Shown here: in pieces, positions 1 through 5,240 of the stretch
Layout: every line of letters starts with the position of its first letter
Position numbering within the stretch: position 1 is the stretch's first letter
DNA from: Thermodesulfobacteriota bacterium
Lineage (GTDB): Bacteria; Desulfobacterota; Syntrophobacteria; BM002
NCBI GenBank assembly: GCA_947259475.1
Contig: CAMYLW010000293.1
Span: forward strand, 1-5,849
Length of the DNA: 5,849 nucleotides
Direction: 5' to 3'
The notes under the pieces: model-generated
What the model was told of the DNA's origin: nothing
Database searches by the model: none
What the model saw: the letters and a program-made list of their open reading frames with translations, nothing else
Program-made: the position numbers and the translations under genes

Positions 1-62
1 GGCTCGCAGAAAAAAGTATTGTCGGTGCGTGATGTCCACCATACATCTAAATTTGTGCAGCG

Positions 63-90
63 TCCGTTGTCAGTTGTCAGTTGTCCGTAG
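63..90. repeat. Heptamer tandem repeat array A
   Basis: Four consecutive 7-bp units are visible: TCCGTTG, TCAGTTG, TCAGTTG and TCCGTAG. The unit is the reverse complement of the CAACGGA-type unit in the array at 186-206, so the two arrays could pair as arms of a large stem. No coding role is apparent. The layout resembles the short heptanucleotide repeats (STRR) described between genes in cyanobacteria, but the unit sequence is different and no relation is claimed. Confidence 0.7.
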
Positions 91-148
91 CAATGAAGGC
101 TCACTCTGTTTGCCGCAAAGCGCATGGCGTTTTCTATGTCGCTCCAGT

Positions 149-183
149 CCCTATTCTCTATGCTCTATGCCCTATGCCTCTTG
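149..183. repeat. Heptamer tandem repeat array B
   Basis: Five 7-bp units run end to end: CCCTATT, CTCTATG, CTCTATG, CCCTATG and CCTCTTG. The consensus is CYCTATG. It lies between array A and its inverted partner and keeps the same 7-bp period with an unrelated unit sequence, so period rather than sequence is what the arrays share. Confidence 0.7.
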
Positions 184-185
184 AA

Positions 186-213
186 CAACGGACGACGGAC
201 CACGGACCCTACC
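186..213. repeat. Heptamer tandem repeat array C, inverted relative to array A
   Basis: Three units CAACGGA, CGACGGA and CCACGGA are followed by a diverged CCCTACC. CAACGGA is the exact reverse complement of TCCGTTG in array A at 63-69. The array begins 2 bp after array B ends. It lies about 50 bp beyond the stop codon of the DJ-1 gene, in that gene's presumed 3' untranslated region. Confidence 0.65.
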
Positions 214-248
214 TGTTTCGCTTGACCTCTCGTCTCGCCTGTCTCGCC

Positions 249-263
249 CGCATACGCTATGCG
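249..263. other. Small perfect hairpin just past the DJ-1 gene stop
   Basis: CGCATA and TATGCG form a perfect 6-bp stem around a 3-nt loop, 3 bp beyond the stop codon of the minus-strand DJ-1 gene. In the minus-strand transcript no U-run follows, so it is not a typical intrinsic terminator. It could be a weak 3'-end stabiliser, or chance. Confidence 0.3.
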
Positions 264-266
264 CTC

Positions 267-815
267 TCACATAACCATTGGTGCGGCCACTTCCTCAGCT
301 TTTTCTTTGCCATATAGTAGCTCTACCAATTTCAAGGCAAATTCCAGAGCGGTCCCAGGCCCCCGGCTGGTAACACAGGTTCCATCCACTACAACCCTCG
401 ATTCCACTGAATCAGCATTCTCTAGGTGACTAACAAAACTCGGGTGACAGGTTGCTTTGCGTTGGTCCAAAAGGCCATGGTGCTGAAGCACTACGGCTGG
501 AGCGGCACATATGGCCCCGTATAACTTCCCCTCTTCCTTTTGGCGTTTCAGGATCCTCTGCAAATCCTTGGAGTCACGGAGATGCTCCGCTCCTGGCATG
601 CCTCCAGGCAAGACAACTAAATCGTATGTTTCATCCACACAGTCACCGATCAGCTTGTCAGCAACCAACTTCACTCCCCTCGATGCGGTGACCTGCAACT
701 CATCCACGGACGCTACAGTCACGGATGAGTCTGCTCGTCGCAACACATCAATAATGCATACCGCTTCGATTTCTTCTGTGCCGTTGGCTATGGGAACTAA
801 TATCTTTTTGGACAT
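267..815 (-). CDS. DJ-1/PfpI (YajL/ThiJ-like) family protein
   Basis: A complete 182-residue member of the DJ-1 superfamily, close to the usual 180-190 length. The catalytic set is present: Cys103 in the nucleophile elbow AICAAPAVVL, Glu17 in the N-terminal GTEEIEAV segment (equivalent to human DJ-1 Glu18), and His124 in CHPSF. The LPGGMPGAEHLRDS loop (69-82) and the SRGPGTALEFAL helix (150-161) are typical of the DJ-1/YajL branch rather than the PfpI peptidase or Hsp31 branches. Family members are cytosolic and have been linked to oxidative-stress protection, chaperone activity and glyoxalase or deglycase activity; the last is disputed, so the reaction here is uncertain. The ATG start has AAGGAGT (821-827) 5 nt upstream, which fixes it well. 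It lies 219 bp downstream of the methylase gene on the same strand, across an inserted repeat, so co-transcription is possible but unproven. I see no convincing promoter of its own. Confidence 0.93.
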   Translation of the reverse strand: MSKKILVPIANGTEEIEAVCIIDVLRRADSSVTVASVDELQVTASRGVKLVADKLIGDCVDETYDLVVLPGGMPGAEHLRDSKDLQRILKRQKEEGKLYGAICAAPAVVLQHHGLLDQRKATCHPSFVSHLENADSVESRVVVDGTCVTSRGPGTALEFALKLVELLYGKEKAEEVAAPMVM

Positions 816-953
816 AGGATACTCCTTGAACTCTGCTTCATTGCCCTTCGGGCGGTGCTAGAATCCCGGAGCGCTCAAACAAACGATCTGAAGCTTTTGT
901 CGCCTAACCATCTGAGAGCACTCATTGCTGTTGAGCTTACGCTTCGATCGACG

Positions 954-1047
954 AAATTCCCCTCGATCCCCCTTTCCAAAAGAGGGAAGATATTGCAGTA
1001 ATTTCATTAAGTTCCCCCCTTTACTAAAGGGGGGCTAGGGGGGATTT
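954..1047. repeat. MITE-like palindromic repeat overlapping the methylase 3' end
   Basis: The ends form imperfect terminal inverted repeats: the left end (954-975) begins AAATTCCCCTCGATCCCCCT, and the right end, read on the minus strand from 1047, begins AAATCCCCCCTAGCCCCCCT. Inside the right end, CCCCCCTTTA (1014-1023) and TAAAGGGGGG (1025-1034) form a perfect 10-bp palindrome. The left end carries a weaker CCCTTT/AAAGAGGG counterpart. The element has no coding capacity, which fits a miniature or REP-like dispersed repeat. AAATCCCCC...CCCCCTTT palindromes recur between genes in many anaerobes and cyanobacteria, from my memory of such genomes. The right terminus lies inside the reading frame of the SpoU-type gene and supplies its final Asn-Pro-Pro codons and TAG stop. 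The hairpin may also stabilise the mRNA 3' end; without a U-run it is not a standard terminator. Confidence 0.75.
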
Positions 1048-1688
1048 GAAAGACCATAACGCAAAAAATACACGGCTATCCCGAATGCCACCGCCACGTT
1101 GAGCGTTGTTTTAACCCCCTGCATCGGCAGGTAAAGAACACGTTCGCACTGCGCAAGTATGCCAGGGTCAACGCCAGAGAGCTCGCTTCCCACCACAAGT
1201 ACGATGGGAGGGCCACGAAGGTCACCCACAATCTCAAACAACGATTCCGAGCGAGGACCACCTTCGAGCGCCCATAAACGCAACCCTTTTTCTTTCAGGG
1301 ATATTGCTGCAGCCAACCCATCCCTATGGTAACTCCAGGCGACAGTATGCTCAGCACCCAGGGAGGTTTTGGCTAATTTGGGATTACTCGGAGTAGGTGT
1401 GATCCCACATAGATGCACATGCCTGATGCCAACACCATCCGCTGATCTTAAAATATTCCCCACATTGAAAACACTACGGATGTTGTCCAATAAAGCTTCG
1501 ACTTCAGGTCCCTTAGACACGATTTTGCCAGTCTCCACTTCGTGAGCGTTATAAGGAGGATTGACCACCCTGGTTTGGCTACCACACTTTGGACACTCTT
1601 CCCCGAGCCCACTTTTTTCAACAACAGGAAAACGAAAGTGGCAGTCTAACCGCTCGCACTGGCGAATTTGATAACGGGGGATAGTCAT
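1035..1688 (-). CDS. SpoU/TrmH-type RNA 2'-O-methyltransferase with N-terminal zinc ribbon
   Basis: A 217-residue SPOUT-superfamily methyltransferase that uses S-adenosylmethionine to methylate a ribose 2'-hydroxyl in tRNA or rRNA. The three SpoU motifs are present in order: motif 1 DNIRSVFNVGNILR (68-81, with Asn69, Arg71 and Asn75), motif 2 IVLVVGSELSG (162-172, Glu169), and motif 3 LPMQGVKTTLNVAVA (187-201, Asn197), where Thr replaces the more usual Ser before LNV. These form the knotted cofactor site. Residues 1-40 hold Cys11-x4-Cys16 and Cys32-x2-Cys35, a probable zinc ribbon that may bind RNA and is absent from classic TrmH. The exact target base cannot be told. The ATG has only a weak Shine-Dalgarno, but it is the first start codon after an in-frame TAG and precedes the zinc ribbon, so I keep it. 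The last codons (AAT CCC CCC TAG) come from an inserted repeat. A promoter lies at 1768-1796. Family certain, target unknown. Confidence 0.93.
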   Translation of the reverse strand: MTIPRYQIRQCERLDCHFRFPVVEKSGLGEECPKCGSQTRVVNPPYNAHEVETGKIVSKGPEVEALLDNIRSVFNVGNILRSADGVGIRHVHLCGITPTPSNPKLAKTSLGAEHTVAWSYHRDGLAAAISLKEKGLRLWALEGGPRSESLFEIVGDLRGPPIVLVVGSELSGVDPGILAQCERVLYLPMQGVKTTLNVAVAFGIAVYFLRYGLSNPP

Positions 1689-1724
1689 TGTTCTGTTCGT
1701 CTGTACATGATACTTACTGTCTGC

Positions 1725-1761
1725 GCCCGGCTAACCTGCATTATTTATGAATAATCCGGGC
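1725..1761 (-). promoter_or_regulatory. Hairpin at the predicted 5' end of the methylase mRNA
   Basis: GCCCGG (1725-1730) pairs with CCGGGC (1756-1761), and ATTATT (1740-1745) pairs with AATAAT (1750-1755) around a 4-nt loop. Nine unpaired bases (1731-1739) sit on one side. An alternative register pairs 1731-1745 with 1750-1764 imperfectly, so it may be a dispersed palindromic repeat. With the minus-strand promoter at 1768-1796, the transcript would start at about 1761, the first base of this stem. A 5'-terminal stem-loop can protect mRNA from 5'-end-dependent decay; that role is inference. Confidence 0.5.
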
Positions 1762-1767
1762 TAAGTT

Positions 1768-1796
1768 ATGGTAAAAGATTTGCTCGTGGGTGTAAA
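1768..1796 (-). promoter_or_regulatory. Predicted sigma70 promoter of the methylase gene
   Basis: Read on the minus strand, TTTACA (1796-1791) is a -35 box matching 5 of 6 of TTGACA. It is followed by exactly 17 bp and then TACCAT (1773-1768), a -10 box matching 4 of 6 of TATAAT. Transcription would start near 1761, giving a leader of about 73 nt before the ATG at 1688. No operator is recognisable. Confidence 0.5.
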
Positions 1797-1817
1797 GGTT
1801 GGGCATTTTATGAATTC

Positions 1818-1846
1818 TTGACATAGTTTATCCACTTGTGTTAAAC
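1818..1846 (+). promoter_or_regulatory. Predicted sigma70 promoter of the structured RNA
   Basis: A perfect -35 box TTGACA (1818-1823), a 17-bp spacer and a weak -10 box TTAAAC (1841-1846, 3 of 6), or TAAACA at 18 bp preceded by TGT. The predicted start at 1853-1855 coincides with the first G of the long hairpin at 1855. The perfect -35 together with this match makes the promoter more likely than the -10 alone would suggest. Confidence 0.55.
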
Positions 1847-1854
1847 AAAAAACT

Positions 1855-1947
1855 GGGCGAGGACCTCGATGATACCTATCATCGCCTCGCCCGGTGCCCC
1901 TAGCCCCCAAGCGACCCAAGTGCGCCGGGTTGATGGGGGCATTTTTT
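1855..1947 (+). ncRNA. Structured RNA of about 93 nt: small RNA or attenuator/riboswitch leader
   Basis: Two consecutive structures lie between a promoter and a terminator. Stem 1 pairs GGGCGAGG (1855-1862) with CCTCGCCC (1885-1892) and continues as CGATGATA (1867-1874) with TATCATCG (1877-1884). All 16 pairs are Watson-Crick, with a 4-nt bulge ACCT (1863-1866); the tip must open because the loop is only CC. Structure 2 is the terminator hairpin. Its loop segment GCGCC (1922-1926) can pair with the linker GGTGC (1893-1897), giving a 5-bp pseudoknot compatible with both stems. Extending this to CCCGGTGC (1890-1897) with GCGCCGGG (1922-1929) gives an 8-bp helix that would break the inner terminator stem, so it could act as an antiterminator. 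A second C-run, TGCCCC (1895-1900), can also compete for the terminator G-run. I recognise no known riboswitch class. It may act alone or control the 76-residue gene starting 51 nt after the U-run. No open frame of note lies inside it. Confidence 0.6.
1903..1947 (+). terminator. Strong intrinsic terminator
   Basis: GCCCCCA (1903-1909) pairs perfectly with TGGGGGC (1934-1940). An inner stem CGACCC (1912-1917) with GGGTTG (1927-1932), including one G-U pair, encloses the 9-nt loop AAGTGCGCC. Six T residues follow at 1942-1947. The opposite strand lacks a T-run after the hairpin, so it acts only on plus-strand transcripts. It lies upstream of, not after, the small gene at 1999. Confidence 0.8.
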
Positions 1948-1998
1948 CGCTATATCTTTACAATTGGAACTTCAGCAACGAGGACAGAGGATGAAAAC

Positions 1999-2229
1999 AT
2001 GGAAAATCAGCTAGGCCCAGAAAAAACTCTGGAGATGATTGAGCAGGATTTGGCCACATTTGAACGTCTAAGCAAAAAGGAGTTCAATGCCGAATTAGTG
2101 AAAAGTGAACTTGAGAAATTGAGCAAAGAGGAACTAGTTGAACTCCAGATGAATATGTTTGTGCAGTACCATCAAATGGCAAAAATCATAGTAGAATTGG
2201 CAGAGGCACTCAGGGAGGCTTTGGGCTAG
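1999..2229 (+). CDS. Small charged alpha-helical protein of unknown function
   Basis: I do not recognise this 76-residue protein. It is rich in Glu, Lys and Leu, lacks Cys, Trp and Pro beyond residue 7, and looks almost wholly helical: about residues 8-24, then 28-40 and 42-75, with breaks near the two SKKE/SKEE segments. Leu/Ile/Val spacing in the last helix (VELQMNMFVQYHQMAKIIVE) suggests a coiled coil or helical-hairpin oligomer. No signal peptide or membrane segment is seen. The frame is open upstream to a GTG at 1894, but that start lies inside the structured RNA and before its terminator. The ATG at 1999 has GAGGA (1987-1991) 7 nt upstream and is preferred. Expression may need read-through of the terminator at 1903-1947, or a promoter between the two; a TACAAT hexamer at 1959-1964 lacks a good -35. 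The gene is convergent with tldE, with only 5 bp between the stops. It could be a small regulatory or scaffold protein; this is unproven. Confidence 0.7.
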   Translation: MENQLGPEKTLEMIEQDLATFERLSKKEFNAELVKSELEKLSKEELVELQMNMFVQYHQMAKIIVELAEALREALG

Positions 2230-2234
2230 CCCAT

Positions 2235-3578
2235 TCAGGCGGTCAAACCGGTAAAACTAAACTCACTGATCTTCAAAGCCGGGGCCCGTGTCGCCTGGCC
2301 GCCAAATTCACTCATGAGCAAACGTGTCTCCTCACCCACGGTTTCCACCCTCGCTAATGCCTCAACGTATGACTGCGTGAAGCGCAGATCCTTTACCGGA
2401 TAAGCCAATTCCCCATTTTCAATGAAAAACACTCCATCGCGGGTCATGCCAGTTATCACGCAGTCCCGTGGGTGGACCAGGCGAGTGTACCAGAAGCGGC
2501 TGATGTAGAGACCGCGTTCGGTTGAACGGATCATTGCTTCAGTGCTGGTTTTGCCCGGGGACATAAAGAGATTGGTGGCTATCGGCCCCAGGGAGCGCAT
2601 GGTTGGCGGAAGCGCGTGGCCGGTTGTGGTCTTGCCCATTTTCTGGGCTGTTATACGATCATATACCGGGCCTTGCACCACCCCTCTCTCAACAACGTCT
2701 ACCCTTTGTTTGGGCACACCCTCAAAATCGAAAGGCATGGGAACGCCTTCCGGCTCCAAACCATCATCCCGAATATCAACCAACTCGCTCATGACCTTCT
2801 CTCCCATGCGGTCATTCATCCACGAACGCCCCTCCAATACTGTTTGCGCCCCCATGCCGTAGTAATTGAGCATGTTGAGAAGATCTTCGGTTGCATATGG
2901 AGTCAGGACAACACCGTATTCACCCGGATTTATCTGGCGTGGATTGGTCCCATCTTCAGCCTTTTGAATTGCGGCCCGCGCCAAGGATTCTGTCGGGATA
3001 TCCGTTACCCGCCACCCCGAACCCTGTTCTCGGCCTGAAGCGTCTTCTGCCGACACCACAATCTGGAAATCTCCGTTTGTACTGGAATGATAACCGAACA
3101 GTCCGAGCGTGTTGGCAACAACGATCTCGTTGGTGCCAGTGGAGAAGAGCCCCGAGCCGTTTAATCCCTTCTCCCCGGTCAAACGACATGCCGTGCCCAC
3201 AGCCTTGGCACGTTTTTGGGGTGAATATCCAGCTGTGGCTTGATCAAAAGCATCCACAGCAACATATTGCGCTGACTCAGGCAGCCCAGGATAATCCGGA
3301 TCTTCAGGACTGATCTTCGCATTGGCGCGGGCTCTCTCCACCAAAATGTCCAATCCATGTCCATCCAGTCGATTGGTGGTTGCCAAACCCATCCTTTTGC
3401 CCAGAAGTAGGCGAACCATCAGGATGATATTGCGTTGTGCAACGTTCTGGTGGATGTAGTTATTGGCGAAACGCGTCAGACTCTGATCCTCGAATGAAAG
3501 TATGACTTCGGCAGCATCTTTCCCGGCACGTCGAAGAACATCTTTGCATATATCTTCAGCTTTTTCTCTCCCAAGCAT
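2235..3578 (-). CDS. pmbA: TldE/PmbA family protein, non-catalytic partner of TldD
   Basis: A 447-residue PmbA/TldE homologue, about the usual length (E. coli about 450). The N-terminal half (1-200) shows the family pattern: an early helix, a short strand with IHQN-type residues, and repeated Gly-rich segments. The C-terminal half has the conserved VVLTPYATEDLLNML stretch (223-237), GVPMPFDFEGVPKQR (278-292), and a TNLFMSPGKTS segment (335-345). At the position where TldD has HExxxH this protein reads YATEDLL, so it has no zinc site. In E. coli, TldD and TldE form a heterodimer that trims unfolded peptides, matures the microcin B17 precursor and degrades the antitoxin CcdA; TldE completes the tunnel leading to the active site. 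The ATG is preceded by GAGGG about 5 nt upstream. It follows tldD on the same strand after 202 bp of repeats, so one transcript is likely. It converges tail to tail with the 76-residue gene, with no terminator between them. Confidence 0.92.
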   Translation of the reverse strand: MLGREKAEDICKDVLRRAGKDAAEVILSFEDQSLTRFANNYIHQNVAQRNIILMVRLLLGKRMGLATTNRLDGHGLDILVERARANAKISPEDPDYPGLPESAQYVAVDAFDQATAGYSPQKRAKAVGTACRLTGEKGLNGSGLFSTGTNEIVVANTLGLFGYHSSTNGDFQIVVSAEDASGREQGSGWRVTDIPTESLARAAIQKAEDGTNPRQINPGEYGVVLTPYATEDLLNMLNYYGMGAQTVLEGRSWMNDRMGEKVMSELVDIRDDGLEPEGVPMPFDFEGVPKQRVDVVERGVVQGPVYDRITAQKMGKTTTGHALPPTMRSLGPIATNLFMSPGKTSTEAMIRSTERGLYISRFWYTRLVHPRDCVITGMTRDGVFFIENGELAYPVKDLRFTQSYVEALARVETVGEETRLLMSEFGGQATRAPALKISEFSFTGLTA

Positions 3579-3608
3579 TTCGTCCCTCGCGTTGAACTGT
3601 CCTCTATT

Positions 3609-3740
3609 GTCATGTGGCCACTTGCGTGGCCGTCATTACGCTACGCTGTCATTCATAGTTCACTGTTATTGTGGAGTTGCAACAACTTAATGACGACCGT
3701 GAGGCCTAATGACGGGCGCAGCCCTAATGACGGCAAAGCC
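3609..3740. repeat. Mosaic of AATGAC units with variable mini-hairpins
   Basis: Three plus-strand copies of TAATGACG start at 3688, 3707 and 3725 (18-19 bp period). Minus-strand copies are read leftward from 3638 (TAATGACG) and 3653 (AATGAC), with a degenerate ATGAC from 3613. Most copies are followed by a small inverted repeat whose bases differ but whose arms match: CC-GTGA-GG, GGGC-GCA-GCCC and GGC-AAA-GCC on plus; GGCCAC-GCAA-GTGGCC and GC-GTA-GC on minus. The two sets point away from a central spacer that contains a hairpin AGTTG-CAA-CAACT (3675-3687). It fills the gap between tldD and tldE. I see no open frame or convincing promoter in it. Confidence 0.6.
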
Positions 3741-3750
3741 AAGTGACTCT

Positions 3751-3785
3751 CTGTTTCCTGCTGCCAGCTGTTTGCTGCTTCTACT
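3751..3785. repeat. Degenerate heptamer-period repeat at the tldD 3' end
   Basis: Successive 7-bp units CTGTTTC, CTGCTGC, CAGCTGT, TTGCTGC and TTCTACT share a G or near-G at position 3 and pyrimidine-rich remainder. The period equals that of the arrays at 63-213, although the unit differs. The stretch runs over the TAG stop codon of tldD (3781-3783), so the end of the gene abuts or is set by the repeat. Confidence 0.4.
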
Positions 3786-5229
3786 GCTTGAACACCCCCA
3801 CTCTCACATTCCTAAAGCGAGCGGGTGCCGCACCGTGACCAGTATGAGCAATCTGGGAGGGCTGGCCTTTACCGCAGTTGGGCGTCCCCCACATGTTCCA
3901 GTGATTTTCATTGCATACCGCGTCACAACCAGACCAAAACTCGGGCGTAATGCCGGTGTAGGTGCAATTGCGAAGCATGCGGCCCAATTTACCATTCTTG
4001 ATCTCATAGCCTATTTCAGTGCCGAACTGAAAATTGTAACGTTTGTCGTCTATGGACCACGAACGGTTGGTCGCCATGTAGATGCCTTTATCGGTGTCTG
4101 CAATCAAGTCCTGCAACTCCCATTCACCGGGCTCAAGGCTAACGTTGGTCATACGAATAAGCGGAATTCTGTTCCAGGAAGAGGCCCGCATGCACCCATT
4201 GGAAACCTTTTCTAGTCTTGAGGCGGTCTCACGAGACATCAGATAGCCAACGAAATTACCCTCTTTAACAATGGGCGCAGATTGCGCTTCCACTCCTTCA
4301 TCGTCCCATCCAAAGGTACCGAGACCATAGGGACTCACACTATCTGCGGTGATGTTAACCAGCTCAGATCCGTAGCGGAAGTTTCCCAGTTTTTCTTGAG
4401 TAAGAAAAGAAGTTCCGGCATAGGCAGCTTCACTGCCAAAGACTCGATCGAGCTCAATCGGATGGCCACAAGACTCGTGGACTTGAAGAGCAAGCTGGTC
4501 GCCGGCCAAAATTACTGTGGTGGTAGTATCGGCTGGACAGGGATCCGCAGTCAGGAGCTCAACAGCCTCGTTGGCAATGCGCTCAGCATTGCCGGGCAGA
4601 TCCCATTGGAGCATCATCTCCCAGCCACCGGTGACTTGCTGGCGGCCGAAAGAATTGGGATAGGAACGTGTCTGCACCTCACTATCTCCTACTGCAGTGG
4701 CAACAATCCCGCCCCCGGTCTCAATGATGGTCTGCTCAGTAAAAGCGGACTCGGTGTTAGCAAACCATTTCTTTTCTCGGATAAGAACCAGATTACCCTG
4801 TCTCACTCGGACACCATCCACCCGGGCCATCTCAGCGTCAGCAGCCAGGAGCACTCCTAACCTGTCTTCCACGGAGATGGTGAAAGGATCTATTGTCACC
4901 GGGGTTACATATTTACCCTGACTGGATACGGGCGGGCCGAGATCCACTTTCTCACCAGGCACAAGCCCTGAGGCAAAAGCTATCTCCAGGGCTTGTTTGC
5001 TAACCCGGTCAATTTCCTCTGCTGTCAACTCACGGCTGGAAGAGAAGCCCCAGGCTCCGTTCACCAGAACGCGGATGCCAAAGCCCATAGAGTCTGAGAA
5101 GTTTAGCGACTCGACAACCCCGTTTTTAACTTGAATGCTTTCTGTACGATTTTCTACCACCCGAATATCTGCATACTGAGCGCCAGCCGACTGGGCCAAA
5201 TCGAGAGCCCGGCTCATAAGTGTCTGCAA
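3781..5229 (-). CDS. tldD: TldD family zinc metalloprotease
   Basis: A 482-residue TldD, near the E. coli length of 481. The zinc motif HESCGH gives His251, Glu252 and His255, and the expected third ligand Cys452 appears in PNCGKGQP near the C terminus. The second-position variant HESCGHPIELDRVFG differs from the E. coli HEAVGHGLEGD type and marks a different subgroup. The N-terminal part (1-210) has the family's strand-rich region with QVKNGVVESLNFSDSMGFGIRV. TldD acts with TldE in the cytosol on unfolded or small peptides, and in some bacteria in the maturation of ribosomally made peptides; the substrate here is unknown. The start is a TTG at 5227-5229, fixed by AGGAGGT ending 4 nt upstream; the ATG four codons later would be 16 nt away. 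It lies 97 bp after the phosphatase gene and 202 bp before tldE, all on one strand and probably an operon. Confidence 0.95.
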   Translation of the reverse strand: MQTLMSRALDLAQSAGAQYADIRVVENRTESIQVKNGVVESLNFSDSMGFGIRVLVNGAWGFSSSRELTAEEIDRVSKQALEIAFASGLVPGEKVDLGPPVSSQGKYVTPVTIDPFTISVEDRLGVLLAADAEMARVDGVRVRQGNLVLIREKKWFANTESAFTEQTIIETGGGIVATAVGDSEVQTRSYPNSFGRQQVTGGWEMMLQWDLPGNAERIANEAVELLTADPCPADTTTTVILAGDQLALQVHESCGHPIELDRVFGSEAAYAGTSFLTQEKLGNFRYGSELVNITADSVSPYGLGTFGWDDEGVEAQSAPIVKEGNFVGYLMSRETASRLEKVSNGCMRASSWNRIPLIRMTNVSLEPGEWELQDLIADTDKGIYMATNRSWSIDDKRYNFQFGTEIGYEIKNGKLGRMLRNCTYTGITPEFWSGCDAVCNENHWNMWGTPNCGKGQPSQIAHTGHGAAPARFRNVRVGVFKQ

Positions 5230-5233
5230 GCTT

Positions 5234-5240
5234 ACCTCCT
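5234..5240 (-). promoter_or_regulatory. Ribosome binding site that selects the TTG start of tldD
   Basis: Read on the minus strand this is AGGAGGT, a near-perfect Shine-Dalgarno. It stands 4 nt from the TTG at 5227-5229 and 16 nt from the next in-frame ATG at 5215-5217. Normal spacing therefore favours TTG and adds MQTL to the protein. Confidence 0.75.

Noticed and set aside
1..42. Possible start of a minus-strand gene at an ATG (42-40) reading MVDITHRQYFFLRA off the left edge, or a plus-strand gene tail ending at TGA 30-32
   Set aside because: No Shine-Dalgarno precedes the ATG, and 9 to 14 residues are too few to judge either frame.
81..317. Plus-strand 78-residue open frame
   Set aside because: It is made of the heptamer repeats and the antisense of the DJ-1 gene end, with no ribosome binding site or family resemblance.
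816..953. Promoter or small gene between the DJ-1 gene and the repeat
   Set aside because: Only a small GCCC-TTC-GGGC hairpin (843-853) and poor promoter matches are seen; no open frame with a ribosome binding site.
1894..1998. N-terminal extension of the 76-residue protein from a GTG at 1894
   Set aside because: The extension would be translated from the terminator hairpin and U-run; the ATG at 1999 has a proper Shine-Dalgarno.
2616..3313. Overlapping plus-strand frames of about 140 residues opposite tldE, and a 192-residue frame opposite tldD
   Set aside because: They are antisense shadows of strongly conserved protein families and lack ribosome binding sites or recognisable domains.
3654..3684. 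A minus-strand promoter for tldE (TTGCAA with TATGAA)
   Set aside because: The spacer is 19 bp and both boxes match only 4 of 6, which is expected by chance in this repeat-rich gap.
3609..3740. A CRISPR array
   Set aside because: Units are 18-19 bp with no constant 24-bp-plus repeat and no spacer-like unique segments; no cas gene is present.
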